A DNA stretch of 64,000 nt from Sphingobacterium micropteri (GCF_014692515.1 NZ_JACOIK010000003.1:335822-399821), one strand, 5' to 3'; counted from the stretch's first letter, positions 9,604-18,844 are shown. Notes: generated from the sequence alone by a model not told the origin. A program made the numbers and translations.

Positions 9604-9634
9604 CAAAAGTAGGCAATTGCGGTTATTTTGCAAA
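9604..9634 (-). promoter_or_regulatory. Promoter of tRNA-Arg
   Basis: Minus-strand TTTG (complement of 9631-9634), 19-bp spacer, TACTTTTG (complement of 9604-9611), about 15 nt before the tRNA. Exact Bacteroidota -33/-7 consensus. Confidence 0.8.
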
Positions 9635-9761
9635 ATAAAATGACTATTTTTTGTTAAGGCTATACTAACTTATTGCATGCCAAAGGTATATTTTCGTTTC
9701 TAGGGTGCTATATGCTATTTAAAAGAGCATCTGCAGGTGTATTGGAAATTTGAAATAAAGT

Positions 9762-9791
9762 TTTGCATAAAAGAGAAAATTTGTACTTTTG
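9762..9791 (+). promoter_or_regulatory. Promoter of tRNA-Ser
   Basis: TTTG at 9762-9765, 18-bp spacer, TACTTTTG at 9784-9791, ending 4 nt before the mature tRNA 5' end. The -7 word is identical to that of the nearby tRNA-Arg. Confidence 0.82.
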
Positions 9792-9795
9792 TCGC

Positions 9796-9880
9796 GGAGA
9801 GTTGGCAGAGTGGTCGAATGCGGCGGTCTTGAAAACCGTTAACTGTCACAGGTTCGGGGGTTCGAATCCCTCACTCTCCG
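9796..9880 (+). tRNA. tRNA-Ser (anticodon TGA)
   Basis: 85 nt with the long variable arm of class II tRNAs. Acceptor GGAGAGT pairs with ACTCTCC (9873-9879), discriminator G at 9880; anticodon stem GCGGT/ACCGT with loop CTTGAAA. Its last 16 nt plus one base recur twice downstream at exact 160-bp spacing. Confidence 0.95.
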
Positions 9881-9883
9881 CAA

Positions 9884-9913
9884 AGCTTCAATCGAAAGGT
9901 TGGAGTTTTTTTT
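9884..9913 (+). terminator. tRNA-Ser terminator, repeat unit 1
   Basis: AGCTTCAA (9884-9891) pairs with TTGGAGTT (9900-9907) with G-U pairs, followed by a T run. Confidence 0.75.
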
Positions 9914-10043
9914 ATGTCTCCATGTTTATCTCTATAACTAGCTGAGGTATTCGAACCAGAAAGGTTGGACGGGGTTCGATTCTAGAAGGTTCAGGGTCGA
10001 GAATGGGAATTGTGTGGCTGAACAAATCCCTCACTCTCCGCAA

Positions 10044-10073
10044 AGCTTCAATCGAAAGGTTGGAGCTTTTTTT
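10044..10073 (+). terminator. Terminator, repeat unit 2
   Basis: Same hairpin as 160 bp upstream, with TTGGAGCT as right arm so one G-U becomes a G-C pair; T run follows. Confidence 0.7.
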
Positions 10074-10203
10074 ATGTCTCCATGTTTATCTCTATAACTA
10101 GCTGAGGTATTCGAACCAGAAGGGTTGGACGGGGTTCGATTCTAGAAGGTTCAGGGTCGAGAATGGGAATTGTGGGGCTGAACAAATCCCTCACTCTCCG
10201 CGG

Positions 10204-10234
10204 AAAAATCCTTTCATTTCTGAAAGGATTTTTT
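10204..10234. terminator. Terminator after the third tRNA-Ser 3' end
   Basis: AAAAATCCTTTCA (10204-10216), 4-nt loop, complementary TGAAAGGATTTTTT. It differs from the two repeat-borne hairpins and could be the original tRNA-Ser terminator, pushed away by the repeat units. A G10 run follows at 10262-10271. Confidence 0.75.
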
Positions 10235-10304
10235 GTGTTGTGGGATTTGAACTGAAGGGTTGGGGGGGGGGAATTTGACGTTGAATTCAAACCAGAGAGA
10301 AGTT

Positions 10305-10913
10305 TTATTCTACTATCGTTCTGAACGTCAGATTTATTCGTGGTGTTGTCACTTTTTTAGTTGGAGGAAGTCTATGTAACCAATGGTTCTGTGTAGTGTC
10401 TTTCATGACCAACAGACTTCCGTGCTCTAACGTTAATTCAACTTTCTCGTTGCTTGTTTTGTGTTTAAACGCAAATTTTCGTTCAGCACCGAAACTTAAG
10501 GAGCCAATTGCGCCATTCTTTTTCAAATCAATTTCACCGTCACTATGCCACGCCATACCCTCGTTGCCATCGTGATAGAGATTGAGTAAACAGGAATTAA
10601 ATGTTTCATTGGTTTCTTTTTCTACTATATTTTTGAGCTCCAAAATTTCTGTTGTCCAGGGCAATGCTCTTTTGGTTGTGTTAGAATAAGTATATTCAAA
10701 AGGTTTTTCACCATACCATGCTACTTTTCGTTTCGTAATGATTTTCTTTCCAAAGATAATTGCCTCATCATTCCGCCAATCAACCGCCATTAACAATTTT
10801 TCGAAGTAATAATTAGCATCTTGTCGATTGAACAACTTCCCGTAATAATTTACAATTCCATCTTGTGGCAACCAATTTTTTGTTCTGTCAATGCTTTCGT
10901 CAAATAGTTTCAT
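10305..10913 (-). CDS. AlkB-like 2-oxoglutarate/Fe(II) DNA dealkylase
   Basis: I place the start at 10913 (Met-Lys-Leu-Phe), where ATGA overlaps the stop of the upstream ada-like gene; a longer frame reaching 10979 would run far into that gene. About 202 residues. The double-stranded beta-helix core has the iron ligands His and Asp in AWHSDGE and a distal His in HWLHRLPPTKK, and the 2-oxoglutarate-binding Arg in TPRINLTFR. NLYHDGNEGMAWHSD is the family signature. It oxidatively removes methyl groups from 1-methyladenine and 3-methylcytosine. Translational coupling to the Ada-like gene indicates an alkylation-damage operon. Confidence 0.92.
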   Translation of the reverse strand: MKLFDESIDRTKNWLPQDGIVNYYGKLFNRQDANYYFEKLLMAVDWRNDEAIIFGKKIITKRKVAWYGEKPFEYTYSNTTKRALPWTTEILELKNIVEKETNETFNSCLLNLYHDGNEGMAWHSDGEIDLKKNGAIGSLSFGAERKFAFKHKTSNEKVELTLEHGSLLVMKDTTQNHWLHRLPPTKKVTTPRINLTFRTIVE

Positions 10914-11761
10914 TCTTTCACCATATTTGTTTTTGCACTTTCCCAACCAATGATTGCGGTTTTTCTTGTGCTCCCCCACATATAACCACCAATGTTACCG
11001 GATGATTGGATTACACGATGACAGGGAATAAGAAAGGCTACAGGGTTACTTCCAATAGCTGTACCTACTGCTCTGGACGCATTTGGCTTACCGATTTGTG
11101 TAGCGACATCTCCATAGGTGAAAAGTTTCCCCATTGGGATTTTCAAAAGTGCTTCCCAAACTTTTAATTGAAAATCCGTTCCTTTTAAATGCAGTTTTAT
11201 ATCACAAAGTTTACTCGAATCGTTTTTGAAAATGAATAGAGCATGTTGTTGTATTGCATCTAATTGGCGTTGAAATGTGGCGTTCGGGAATTTTTGTTTT
11301 AAATCGATTATTGCATTTGTTTCATCAGTAAAGAAAGCCATATAACAAACGCCTTTGGACGTAGAAGCAACAATGAGGTTGCCGAATGGACTTTCGGCAA
11401 AGCTGTAATTAATAGAAAGATGTTTTCCGCCATTCTTATATTCGGCGGGTGTCATTCCTTCAATTTTGACAAACAAATCATGTAGGCGTCCCGTTCCTGA
11501 AAGTCCCGTTTCAAAAGCGGTATCAGAAAGGGTTGCTTGTTTATCTTTTAATAATGTCTTTGCGTGTTCAATGCTGATATATTGAAGAAACCTTTTAGGT
11601 GTTGTTCCCGCCCATTCACTAAATAGCCGTTGAAAATGAAAAGGACTTAAATGGACTTTTCTAGCAATTTCATCAAGCGTAGGCTGTCCTCTAAAATTAT
11701 TTCTGATGTATTCAATTGCTTCTGCGATTCTGTTGTAATTGAGTTCTTGTTGTTCGTTCAT
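10910..11761 (-). CDS. Ada-like AraC regulator/O6-methylguanine-DNA methyltransferase
   Basis: I prefer the Met at 11761 (MNEQQELNY) over one six codons upstream. About 283 residues. AraC-type double HTH (about 10-110: YIRNNFRGQPTLDEIARKVH), then methyltransferase domain with GTDFQLKVWEALLKIPMGK and active-site IPCHRVI (Cys253 counted from the longer start). It lacks the N-terminal zinc domain of E. coli Ada, so it repairs O6-alkylguanine but cannot sense phosphotriesters through that cysteine cluster. First gene of the ada-alkB pair, overlapping alkB by 4 bp. Confidence 0.92.
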   Translation of the reverse strand: MNEQQELNYNRIAEAIEYIRNNFRGQPTLDEIARKVHLSPFHFQRLFSEWAGTTPKRFLQYISIEHAKTLLKDKQATLSDTAFETGLSGTGRLHDLFVKIEGMTPAEYKNGGKHLSINYSFAESPFGNLIVASTSKGVCYMAFFTDETNAIIDLKQKFPNATFQRQLDAIQQHALFIFKNDSSKLCDIKLHLKGTDFQLKVWEALLKIPMGKLFTYGDVATQIGKPNASRAVGTAIGSNPVAFLIPCHRVIQSSGNIGGYMWGSTRKTAIIGWESAKTNMVKE

Positions 11762-12028
11762 CAGTATGATTTTTAACAAATGTCAGCAGAAAATAGCTGC
11801 TATAAAACCCGAAACTTGCTGAATTTCGCCTGTTGATTTATATGCATCATTTGATAAGCGTCGCCGGTAACAGTTAAAAGTAATAAAATTTTAAATGAAA
11901 ACGTTTTTACGACCCCACAAAAACTACGGATAATCCTTTTGTCGAATGAGTGCGCAATTTAAAAAAATAGTACATCTATTTTAGATATATTTTTTTTGTT
12001 ATATTCACATCACAAAAAACACCTAATT

Positions 12029-14005
12029 ATGATGTATAGATTCTTTGCTCTTGTTTGGATTTTCCAAGTACTTTTAGCCAATACGCAAGCCCAAACTAAT
12101 GAGCTGCCGTCGATTTCTTTTCGTGATTTTGAAATACCTAGTTCGCCGATAATTGATTCGACATCTCATGCTGTGGTTATATTAGAAAAAGGACGATCAG
12201 ACATACAGGTGGACGACGGTGAACGGGAGTTACGGGTCATACACCGTTATGGCGTGCGGATTAAAATTTTGGATAAAGAAGGATTTGATAAAGCCAATTA
12301 CGTTATTCCACTTTATAAAATTGGAAATAAATTTGAAACGGTGAGCCAGATTCGTGGATACACGCATTATATAGACGGAAAGATACAGACGGTGGAGATG
12401 GATAAAGGGGCTATCTTTCACGAAAAAATGAATGAATTTGTAAACTTAAGTAAATTCACATTACCGAACATTACGGAGAATTGTATTATCGATATTGAAT
12501 ATGAAATACAATCTCCCGATATTTTTAACTACCGGACCTGGGAATATCAAGACGATATCCCTAAACTTTACAGCGAATATACAGCAATAATCCCGGCTCT
12601 ATACAACTATAATGTAACGCTGACAGGTTTTTATAAATTAACCGACGAAAGATCAAGATTACTGAAAGATTATTTTTTACTGAATGGGCGTAGACAGGAT
12701 TGTTCACAGTTAACCTATATCATGAAGGATATCCCCGCCTTTCATGAAGAAAGCTATATGTTGGCTCCGAAAAACTATAAATCGGCAATCAACTTCGAGC
12801 TTATGCAATATTATTCAACAAATGGAGCACGTCAGAATCTTACCAAAGAATGGAAAGATGTGGATAGAGAGCTATTGAGTAACCGTTCGTTTGGAGGGCA
12901 GATTAACCGGGAGAATAATTTCAAGCATATTTTACCAGAAATGTATGCAGATGGTGATTCTGAAGAAGTTAAGGCTCGTAAGATATATCGCTATATCAAA
13001 AACCAGATTAAATGGAATAGAATATACGGGAAATATAGCCAATTCGGAGTAAAAGAAGCTTTAGAAAGAAGAAATGGGAATGTTGGTGATATCAATCTTG
13101 CGCTGATTTCTGCTTGCGGTGCCGCGGGAATTGAAGCGTATCCTGTGTTAGTATCTACTCGGGAAAATGGTCTTCCCAAGACTATACATCCGGTCATTTC
13201 CGATTTCAACTATCTTGTCGCGCAGGTTCGGGTGAACGGTAAAAACTATTTTCTAGATGCATCCGAAGAAAATCTTCCATTCGGTCTTTTACCTCTTCGG
13301 TGTATTAACGGAAGTGGTCGTATTATCTATTCAAAAAAATCTTCCGAATGGATAAAGCTAGAGAATGAGATTAATGCCTCTACTCATTTTGATATCACCG
13401 GAAACATAGATGAAGCAGGTCAATTCAAAGGAAATATCCGTATAACCTATCAAGGATTGGATGCACTGAACCATAGAAATTATATCCGGAGGTTTTCATC
13501 ATTAAACACTTATATCGAAGAACGGATGAATAATTCTGCCAATATGAAAATTGAGGACGGAGATATCTATCAATTGGATAGTTTGGATAACAACCTTGTT
13601 GAAAGCTACGAGGTTAGTATGGATTTCTCTGATAACATAGGAGAGAAAAACTTTGCCTTCAATCCTATATTGATAAATAGAATGACAAAAAATCCTTTTA
13701 ATTTAGAGGAAAGAAGTTATCCTGTAGATCTTGGCTCTAAGCAGAAAGAATCATATACCATTTCTATTCAATTACCAAAAGGCTTTCATATAGAGCGTCA
13801 GCCTAAAAATACCGCTCTGGCGCTCCCAGAATCAGCAGCAAGATATACCTATCAGTCGCAATATGAAGAAGGCAGATTAATGCTTAAACAAGAACTGGCT
13901 TTGAATAAAGCAATTTATGAAGTAGACGAATATTTTCATCTAAAAGAATTCTATTCTAGAATAATCCAACATCAGAAAGTAGATTTTGCATTCACTAAAA
14001 AATAA
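12029..14005 (+). CDS. DUF3857/transglutaminase-like exported protein, catalytic Cys missing
   Basis: Start chosen at MMYRFF (12029), giving a signal peptide ending near ANTQAQ; an upstream Met lacks one. About 658 residues. An N-terminal DUF3857 beta domain (about 40-250) is followed by a transglutaminase-core segment (about 280-400). Where the family has GDCKDKA, this protein has GDINLAL: the Cys position is Ile (codon at 13091-13093). It is therefore probably non-catalytic. It is followed 3 bp later by a paralogue that keeps the Cys. Periplasmic; role unknown. Confidence 0.82.
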   Translation: MMYRFFALVWIFQVLLANTQAQTNELPSISFRDFEIPSSPIIDSTSHAVVILEKGRSDIQVDDGERELRVIHRYGVRIKILDKEGFDKANYVIPLYKIGNKFETVSQIRGYTHYIDGKIQTVEMDKGAIFHEKMNEFVNLSKFTLPNITENCIIDIEYEIQSPDIFNYRTWEYQDDIPKLYSEYTAIIPALYNYNVTLTGFYKLTDERSRLLKDYFLLNGRRQDCSQLTYIMKDIPAFHEESYMLAPKNYKSAINFELMQYYSTNGARQNLTKEWKDVDRELLSNRSFGGQINRENNFKHILPEMYADGDSEEVKARKIYRYIKNQIKWNRIYGKYSQFGVKEALERRNGNVGDINLALISACGAAGIEAYPVLVSTRENGLPKTIHPVISDFNYLVAQVRVNGKNYFLDASEENLPFGLLPLRCINGSGRIIYSKKSSEWIKLENEINASTHFDITGNIDEAGQFKGNIRITYQGLDALNHRNYIRRFSSLNTYIEERMNNSANMKIEDGDIYQLDSLDNNLVESYEVSMDFSDNIGEKNFAFNPILINRMTKNPFNLEERSYPVDLGSKQKESYTISIQLPKGFHIERQPKNTALALPESAARYTYQSQYEEGRLMLKQELALNKAIYEVDEYFHLKEFYSRIIQHQKVDFAFTKK

Positions 14006-14008
14006 GCT

Positions 14009-15934
14009 ATGGCAAGAAAATTATGGTTAATCCTAGTATTGACTGGTGTTATCCACCTAGGCTTAAGAGGGCAAAATATGTATTCGGTGGATTTGATTAA
14101 TGCGCACTTAAAAGAACGGGCGGACGCTACGGTCAGAAACGAACGTGTAGAAATTGATATGAAAAGTGTTAACGATGTGACCGTGCGGATCACACGTGCC
14201 GTGACTGTCCATAATAGGAGCGGAGAGGAACACGGGAGTATTGAATTGTATTATAATAAATCGAGAAAGATAAAAAACGTTAAAGGGGAAATATTTAATG
14301 AATTTGGTGTTTCAATCGGAAAATTTTCACTGAAAGACTTTCGGGATAGAAGTGCATCTGGTCAAAGTAATTTATACGATGATACGCGGATGAAAGACTA
14401 CAGCCCTGCGGTATACAACTACCCTTATACTATTGTTTACAGCGTAGAAATCAAAGAGAATCAAAACCTGTTGATTCCGTCTTGGGCTCCGGATTATGTT
14501 TACGATGTGGCTATTGAACGGAGCAGCTATGTCTTTACGTGTCGTCCAACAGAGAGGATTCGCATACACCAACAAAATTATGAAGCAGAAGCTGTTGTGG
14601 AGGAGGATGCAAAGACGAAAACATATACTTGGGAGCTGAAGGATATTCCTGCGCGTCGGTCTGAACCTTATAGCCCTCCACGCGATCTCCAAGCTACGCG
14701 TGTTAGGATCGTTCCGGAAAACTTTCAATACTTCAAAAAAACAGGTCATTTTAAGGACTGGCAAGAATTTGGGAAATGGAATTATGATTATCTATTGGCG
14801 GATAAACGTGTACTTCCAGAAGCGACTGTCCAACGTGTTAAGGAATTGACAAAAGATATAGATTCGCCCAAAGAGAAAGCAAAAGCATTATATAAGTACA
14901 TGCAAGATAAGACCCGTTACATTAGTATTCAAGTAGGAATAGGGGGCATCGAACCTTTTCCCGCTGAAACAGTCGATCGGTTGGGATATGGTGATTGTAA
15001 GGCCTTAGTCAATTATATGCAGAGCTTATTGGATGTCGTTAATATTCCTTCCTATTACTGTGTTGTGGAGGCTGGATCATATAAAAGAGATATCACTGCC
15101 GATTTTGCAAATGTCTCTGATGGTAACCATATTATCTTATGTATACCCTTTGAAAACGACACAACTTGGCTGGAATGTACCAACCAGCAAATACCCTTTG
15201 GATTCTTAAGCGATTTTACAGATGATCGGCTCGTTATTGCCTGTTCTGCGGAGGGAGGGAAGATTATGCGTACGCCCAAATTTAGCCATGAGGCAAGCCT
15301 GCAGTATCGAGAAGGACATTTTAACATATTGGCAGATGGCTCGCTGGAAGGGCGTTTGAAAACTACATTTAGTGGCGGACAGTTTGATAATCATTATTAT
15401 AATTCCTTTATGAACCAGCAGGAGCAGACCAAAAATGCGAAAAAATGGTATGATATCGACCATATCAGTTTCCGTAAGATTGATTACGAAATGATTTCAG
15501 CGGATAAGGATTCAATCGCCATCTGCGAAACGCTTGATCTCGCGATAAAAAATTATGTGGTAAAATCGGGAACACACGCTATTTTACATCCGAATATATT
15601 TAATCAGGCACGACCAATACCTGCGACGCGAAACCGAACAAACGAATTGTATATCAACCGTGGATATACCGATATAGATATCATGCATTATACGTTGCCA
15701 GATGATATAGATACATCCACCATGCCGGTTAACAAACGACTAGAAACGGAGATGGGTATATACGAGTTACGCATTGCGATATCAAATGGTATATTGACAA
15801 GTTATCGTATGATTCAACTCCGAGAGGGGACTTATCCTCAAGAAAAATATGCAGAATTTTATCAATTTATGACCGAGATATATAGTTCCGACCGGGGGAA
15901 ATATAATTTATCTATTAAAAAAGACAACCGTTAA
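14009..15934 (+). CDS. DUF3857/transglutaminase-superfamily exported protein
   Basis: 641 residues with a signal peptide (LWLILVLTGVIHLGLRGQ). DUF3857 domain (about 55-220), then transglutaminase core with YGDCKALVNYMQ (Cys330) and the His of DGNHIILC. Such proteins are common in Bacteroidota and are thought to be periplasmic protein-modifying or peptidase-like enzymes; the substrate is unknown. It forms an operon with the preceding Cys-less paralogue, suggesting a paired active/inactive complex (inference). Confidence 0.85.
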   Translation: MARKLWLILVLTGVIHLGLRGQNMYSVDLINAHLKERADATVRNERVEIDMKSVNDVTVRITRAVTVHNRSGEEHGSIELYYNKSRKIKNVKGEIFNEFGVSIGKFSLKDFRDRSASGQSNLYDDTRMKDYSPAVYNYPYTIVYSVEIKENQNLLIPSWAPDYVYDVAIERSSYVFTCRPTERIRIHQQNYEAEAVVEEDAKTKTYTWELKDIPARRSEPYSPPRDLQATRVRIVPENFQYFKKTGHFKDWQEFGKWNYDYLLADKRVLPEATVQRVKELTKDIDSPKEKAKALYKYMQDKTRYISIQVGIGGIEPFPAETVDRLGYGDCKALVNYMQSLLDVVNIPSYYCVVEAGSYKRDITADFANVSDGNHIILCIPFENDTTWLECTNQQIPFGFLSDFTDDRLVIACSAEGGKIMRTPKFSHEASLQYREGHFNILADGSLEGRLKTTFSGGQFDNHYYNSFMNQQEQTKNAKKWYDIDHISFRKIDYEMISADKDSIAICETLDLAIKNYVVKSGTHAILHPNIFNQARPIPATRNRTNELYINRGYTDIDIMHYTLPDDIDTSTMPVNKRLETEMGIYELRIAISNGILTSYRMIQLREGTYPQEKYAEFYQFMTEIYSSDRGKYNLSIKKDNR

Positions 15935-15989
15935 TTTTTTTAATGAATATGTCATATAGAACTTACACCGGCTGTTGTAGAGTTACTTA

Positions 15990-16571
15990 TCATTCCACAT
16001 TCGTCAGCGGGATACTCTTCTCCAACTTCACCGATTCCATCGTCACAGAATCGCTCAGTACGCGGTTGAACCACTCCTCGGATCGCTTCGTACCCGACTG
16101 TTCCATTAGGAAACGTCCGAGCTCGATTACTTCTGCATTGGCCATGCGTACTGAACCATGCGACTCAGCTTCACCTAATGATTCCAGATCGGTAGTGCCG
16201 TGTATGGTATAGGGCATTTTATAAATGATGCGAGCTCGCCCCATGGGGTTTCCGGCCTGACCGGGTTGCTTGTAACTTTGATCCTGTGCCCACTCGCTGT
16301 CAGGCGGTGTCCAGTCGGGATTCCAATCGATCTGGTGGATTTCGAATTCGCCCTGTGGTGTAGGATGTCCCTGTTTACCAACGGATATCGCATACCGCTT
16401 TATCGTGTCGTCTCCTTCCATTACATATAGCTGCCGTTGTGAAATGCTAATCAGCAATCTGGTTTCTGGTACTTCAGATTCCGTATCTTTTTTAGTTGTA
16501 GGAGTTCTATCACGGCAAGAACTGTAAAAAAATACCGTTAAAAACAAAAACATGTAGCGTGTCGTATGCAT
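15990..16571 (-). CDS. L,D-transpeptidase (YkuD)-like lipoprotein with Ser for catalytic Cys
   Basis: 193 residues. Lipobox FYSSC near residue 19 gives a probable lipoprotein. The YkuD domain covers about 38-165: RLLISISQRQLYVMEGD, then IHGTTDLESLGEAESHGSVRM. The active-site motif is normally SHGCxR; here the codon is TCA (Ser), read directly. The His of IHGTTD and the Arg are kept. Without the Cys nucleophile, 3-3 crosslinking or lipoprotein anchoring would be lost or changed, unless Ser works. Convergent with the preceding DUF3857 genes. Confidence 0.85.
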   Translation of the reverse strand: MHTTRYMFLFLTVFFYSSCRDRTPTTKKDTESEVPETRLLISISQRQLYVMEGDDTIKRYAISVGKQGHPTPQGEFEIHQIDWNPDWTPPDSEWAQDQSYKQPGQAGNPMGRARIIYKMPYTIHGTTDLESLGEAESHGSVRMANAEVIELGRFLMEQSGTKRSEEWFNRVLSDSVTMESVKLEKSIPLTNVE

Positions 16572-16814
16572 AATTCTGATCTTTAATTTTTCTACTATGC
16601 TCTACTATGCAAAAAATAAACCAAATTTGAGGACCATTCACATATTGCATTCACGGAAAGTCAGCTTATTGTCGGAAAGATCCCCTTTATAATCCGAAAA
16701 CATACTACACTAGGTTTCCAAAAACTGATCCCAGATTTTATAGGAAAGTAGAATCAGGATTAATCAGAACCTTTTAGGTGTCCTAATTGTTGAAGATACG
16801 GATATACCAGTATT

Positions 16815-17621
16815 ATGGACACGATTTCAGTAATTATAGAAACGCCTGCGGGAAGTGGTCAAAAATATACATACGATCCTGTAAATGGACGGATGAAACT
16901 AAAAAAAATATTACCGGCAGGTATGGTCTTTCCTTTTGATTTTGGTTTTTTGCCAGGGACGAAGGGAGGAGACGGCGATCCCCTGGATGTCATAGTTTTA
17001 TCTGAATGTAGTACTTTTCCGACATGTGCGGTTGAATGCCGGGTAATTGGTGCGTTCGTGATTCATCAATCACAATCCAGTAAAAGCGATAAAGTGATTC
17101 GGAATGATCGTTTTATTGCTGTACCTGTAGTTTCTCTCGTATACGAAAAAGTCAACACGCTTAGGGATCTGCCGAAAGAACTTCGGGCGCAGCTGGAAGC
17201 ATTCTTTACAAATTACATCGAACAAGAAGGGAAACGGCTTAAGGTTGAAAAGCGGATCCCTGCTGAACAGGCTTGGAAGCTTATTCACCGGTTTCAGGAT
17301 AGGTTGGAGAAAACGCTTCTTTTCGAAATTTTCCTGCCGCTGAAAAACAATAAGAATAGTGCATTTCCACAACACTATTTTGATGATCTACGGCATTTGC
17401 TTGTCAGAAAATTTGGAGGTGTTACCGTATATCAGCGCTCGCCTGTTACCGGTATCTGGGATAACCCAGAAGAAGGGCATGAACGAGACGAGCTGATTAT
17501 ATATGAAGTGATGTCTTCAACCGGAGAAGAAGTCTTTTGGACGCAGCTTAAAGCAGATTTAGCAAATCAGTTTAAGCAGGATAAACTCCTCATCCGGAGT
17601 TCCCGCATGAATATAATATAA
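16815..17621 (+). CDS. Inorganic pyrophosphatase with C-terminal extra domain
   Basis: 268 residues, longer than the usual about 175-220. Residues 1-155 are a family I soluble pyrophosphatase: signature DGDPLDV (53-59) with Mg-binding aspartates, LPAGMVFPFDFGFLPG before it and AEQAWKLIHRF at its end. Residues about 180-268 form a second small domain (LLVRKFGGVTVYQRSPVTG ... DELIIYEVM ... QDKLLIRS) that resembles stand-alone proteins of unknown function. So this is a fusion of the enzyme hydrolysing PPi to 2 Pi and an uncharacterised domain. The sequence deviates from housekeeping PPases, so it may be a secondary copy. Confidence 0.85.
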   Translation: MDTISVIIETPAGSGQKYTYDPVNGRMKLKKILPAGMVFPFDFGFLPGTKGGDGDPLDVIVLSECSTFPTCAVECRVIGAFVIHQSQSSKSDKVIRNDRFIAVPVVSLVYEKVNTLRDLPKELRAQLEAFFTNYIEQEGKRLKVEKRIPAEQAWKLIHRFQDRLEKTLLFEIFLPLKNNKNSAFPQHYFDDLRHLLVRKFGGVTVYQRSPVTGIWDNPEEGHERDELIIYEVMSSTGEEVFWTQLKADLANQFKQDKLLIRSSRMNII

Positions 17622-17834
17622 GAATAGATATTTGTGTAATCAAACCCAAGAAGCGCCATTGATTTTTTGAAATTCAGAATACGATTTTCCACAAATAATT
17701 TCACATACAAAAATAATCTCTTAAAGAGAACGTTACACCTTGGAAACAAATTTTCTTAATCAACGTTCTTTACTAGGACGTTTTATGAGGATAATCAGAA
17801 CGGTTCCGTGTCGAGTTGGATATAACAATTACGA

Positions 17835-18788
17835 ATGACGAAAGCAATAATCACTTTTTTATGTTTTTATATAGTCGGGTTGAGTCTTTATGGACAGACA
17901 CCTCATTTTGAACGATCTATTCTGCGTTCCCAGCTGGCAGATCCTTGGTCCATCGCGTATGGAGCAGACGGCCATTTATGGATTACGGAGAGTAAAACCT
18001 ATCGTGTTTTACGGATTGACCCGGAGACGAAGGATATGAAAGTGGTTCTTGATCTTAGTGCGGCTCGCGAATTTCCACGTTATGACACCTTAGATGTAGA
18101 CGACAAACCGTGGCCACAAGGTGGGTTGATGGGGATGGTGCTCCATCCTAAATTTACGGAGGGAAGCCCCTATGTGTATCTAGCTTATATCTATAAGCAC
18201 CTGTCAGGAAACGATTTTATGTCCAAACTATCGCGCTTTCGATATGATGAGCATACAAATTTACTGCGTGATGAAGAGGTGATTGATCAGGAGATACCAG
18301 GTAGTAACGACCACAACGGGGGAAGGTTGGAATGGGCGCAGCAGGATGGCAAATATTTTCTCTTCTATGCATTGGGTGATATGGGAGCGGGGCAGTATAG
18401 TAATGTAGGACGAAAGAATCATGCGCAAGACCTCAATCGTAAAGAAGGTAAGATATTGCGTAATGATTTTTCTTCATTGCCTTATGCTGAGTTCAAGTCA
18501 ATTCCTGATAACCCTCCCGTTGGAGGAGGAGGGAATGGGGGAAACGATCAGAATGCGTCTCTATATGAGCAAGTTGAAGAGCTCATTTTTCATTCAATGG
18601 GCATTCCTCCTGATATCGTACAACTAGACAGTCACTTTGTAGATGATCTCAATTTTGATTCTCTAGACGTTGTAGAGTTTTTTATGGACGTTGAGTTAGA
18701 ATTTGATGTATTAATTACCGATGAAGAGATGGAAAGAACACTGACAGTAAGAAGTTTAGTAGAGCTATTGCAAAGAAAAATCGAATAA
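17835..18788 (+). CDS. Chimera: truncated PQQ sugar dehydrogenase fused to acyl carrier protein
   Basis: 317 residues. A signal peptide (FLCFYIVGLSLYGQ) and about 190 residues of the six-bladed soluble glucose/aldose sugar dehydrogenase family follow (WPQGGLMGMVLHPKF; the catalytic-His region SNDHNGGRLEW). The propeller stops after GKILR, so later PQQ-binding residues are absent. After a Gly/Asn-rich stretch (GGGGNGGNDQN), residues about 240-317 are an acyl carrier protein with Ser276 in NFDSLDVVEF as the phosphopantetheine site. An exported half-enzyme fused to a cytoplasmic carrier is unlikely to be functional as such; it looks like a deletion or insertion scar. The ACP portion has no in-frame ATG of its own before SLYEQ. 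Confidence 0.75.
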   Translation: MTKAIITFLCFYIVGLSLYGQTPHFERSILRSQLADPWSIAYGADGHLWITESKTYRVLRIDPETKDMKVVLDLSAAREFPRYDTLDVDDKPWPQGGLMGMVLHPKFTEGSPYVYLAYIYKHLSGNDFMSKLSRFRYDEHTNLLRDEEVIDQEIPGSNDHNGGRLEWAQQDGKYFLFYALGDMGAGQYSNVGRKNHAQDLNRKEGKILRNDFSSLPYAEFKSIPDNPPVGGGGNGGNDQNASLYEQVEELIFHSMGIPPDIVQLDSHFVDDLNFDSLDVVEFFMDVELEFDVLITDEEMERTLTVRSLVELLQRKIE

Positions 18789-18844
18789 GAATTTGGCAGA
18801 GTGCCGATTTGTATTCATGGTTTCTGTATGTATTCGCGAGATGG

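Larger units (their letters stand above)
9865..10201 (+). repeat. 160-bp tandem repeat carrying the tRNA-Ser 3' end
   Basis: AATCCCTCACTCTCCGC occurs at 9865-9881 (inside tRNA-Ser), 10025-10041 and 10185-10201. Between them are two nearly identical 143-bp segments, each with a terminator hairpin and a TTCGAACC-type tail; I see only a few base differences. Repetition of a tRNA 3' end is what integrase attachment sites leave, but no integrase is seen here; plain tandem duplication is the alternative. Confidence 0.85.

Noticed and set aside
9763..9945. Open frame GRGELAEWSNAAVLKTV over tRNA-Ser
   Set aside because: Translation of the tRNA itself, not a protein.
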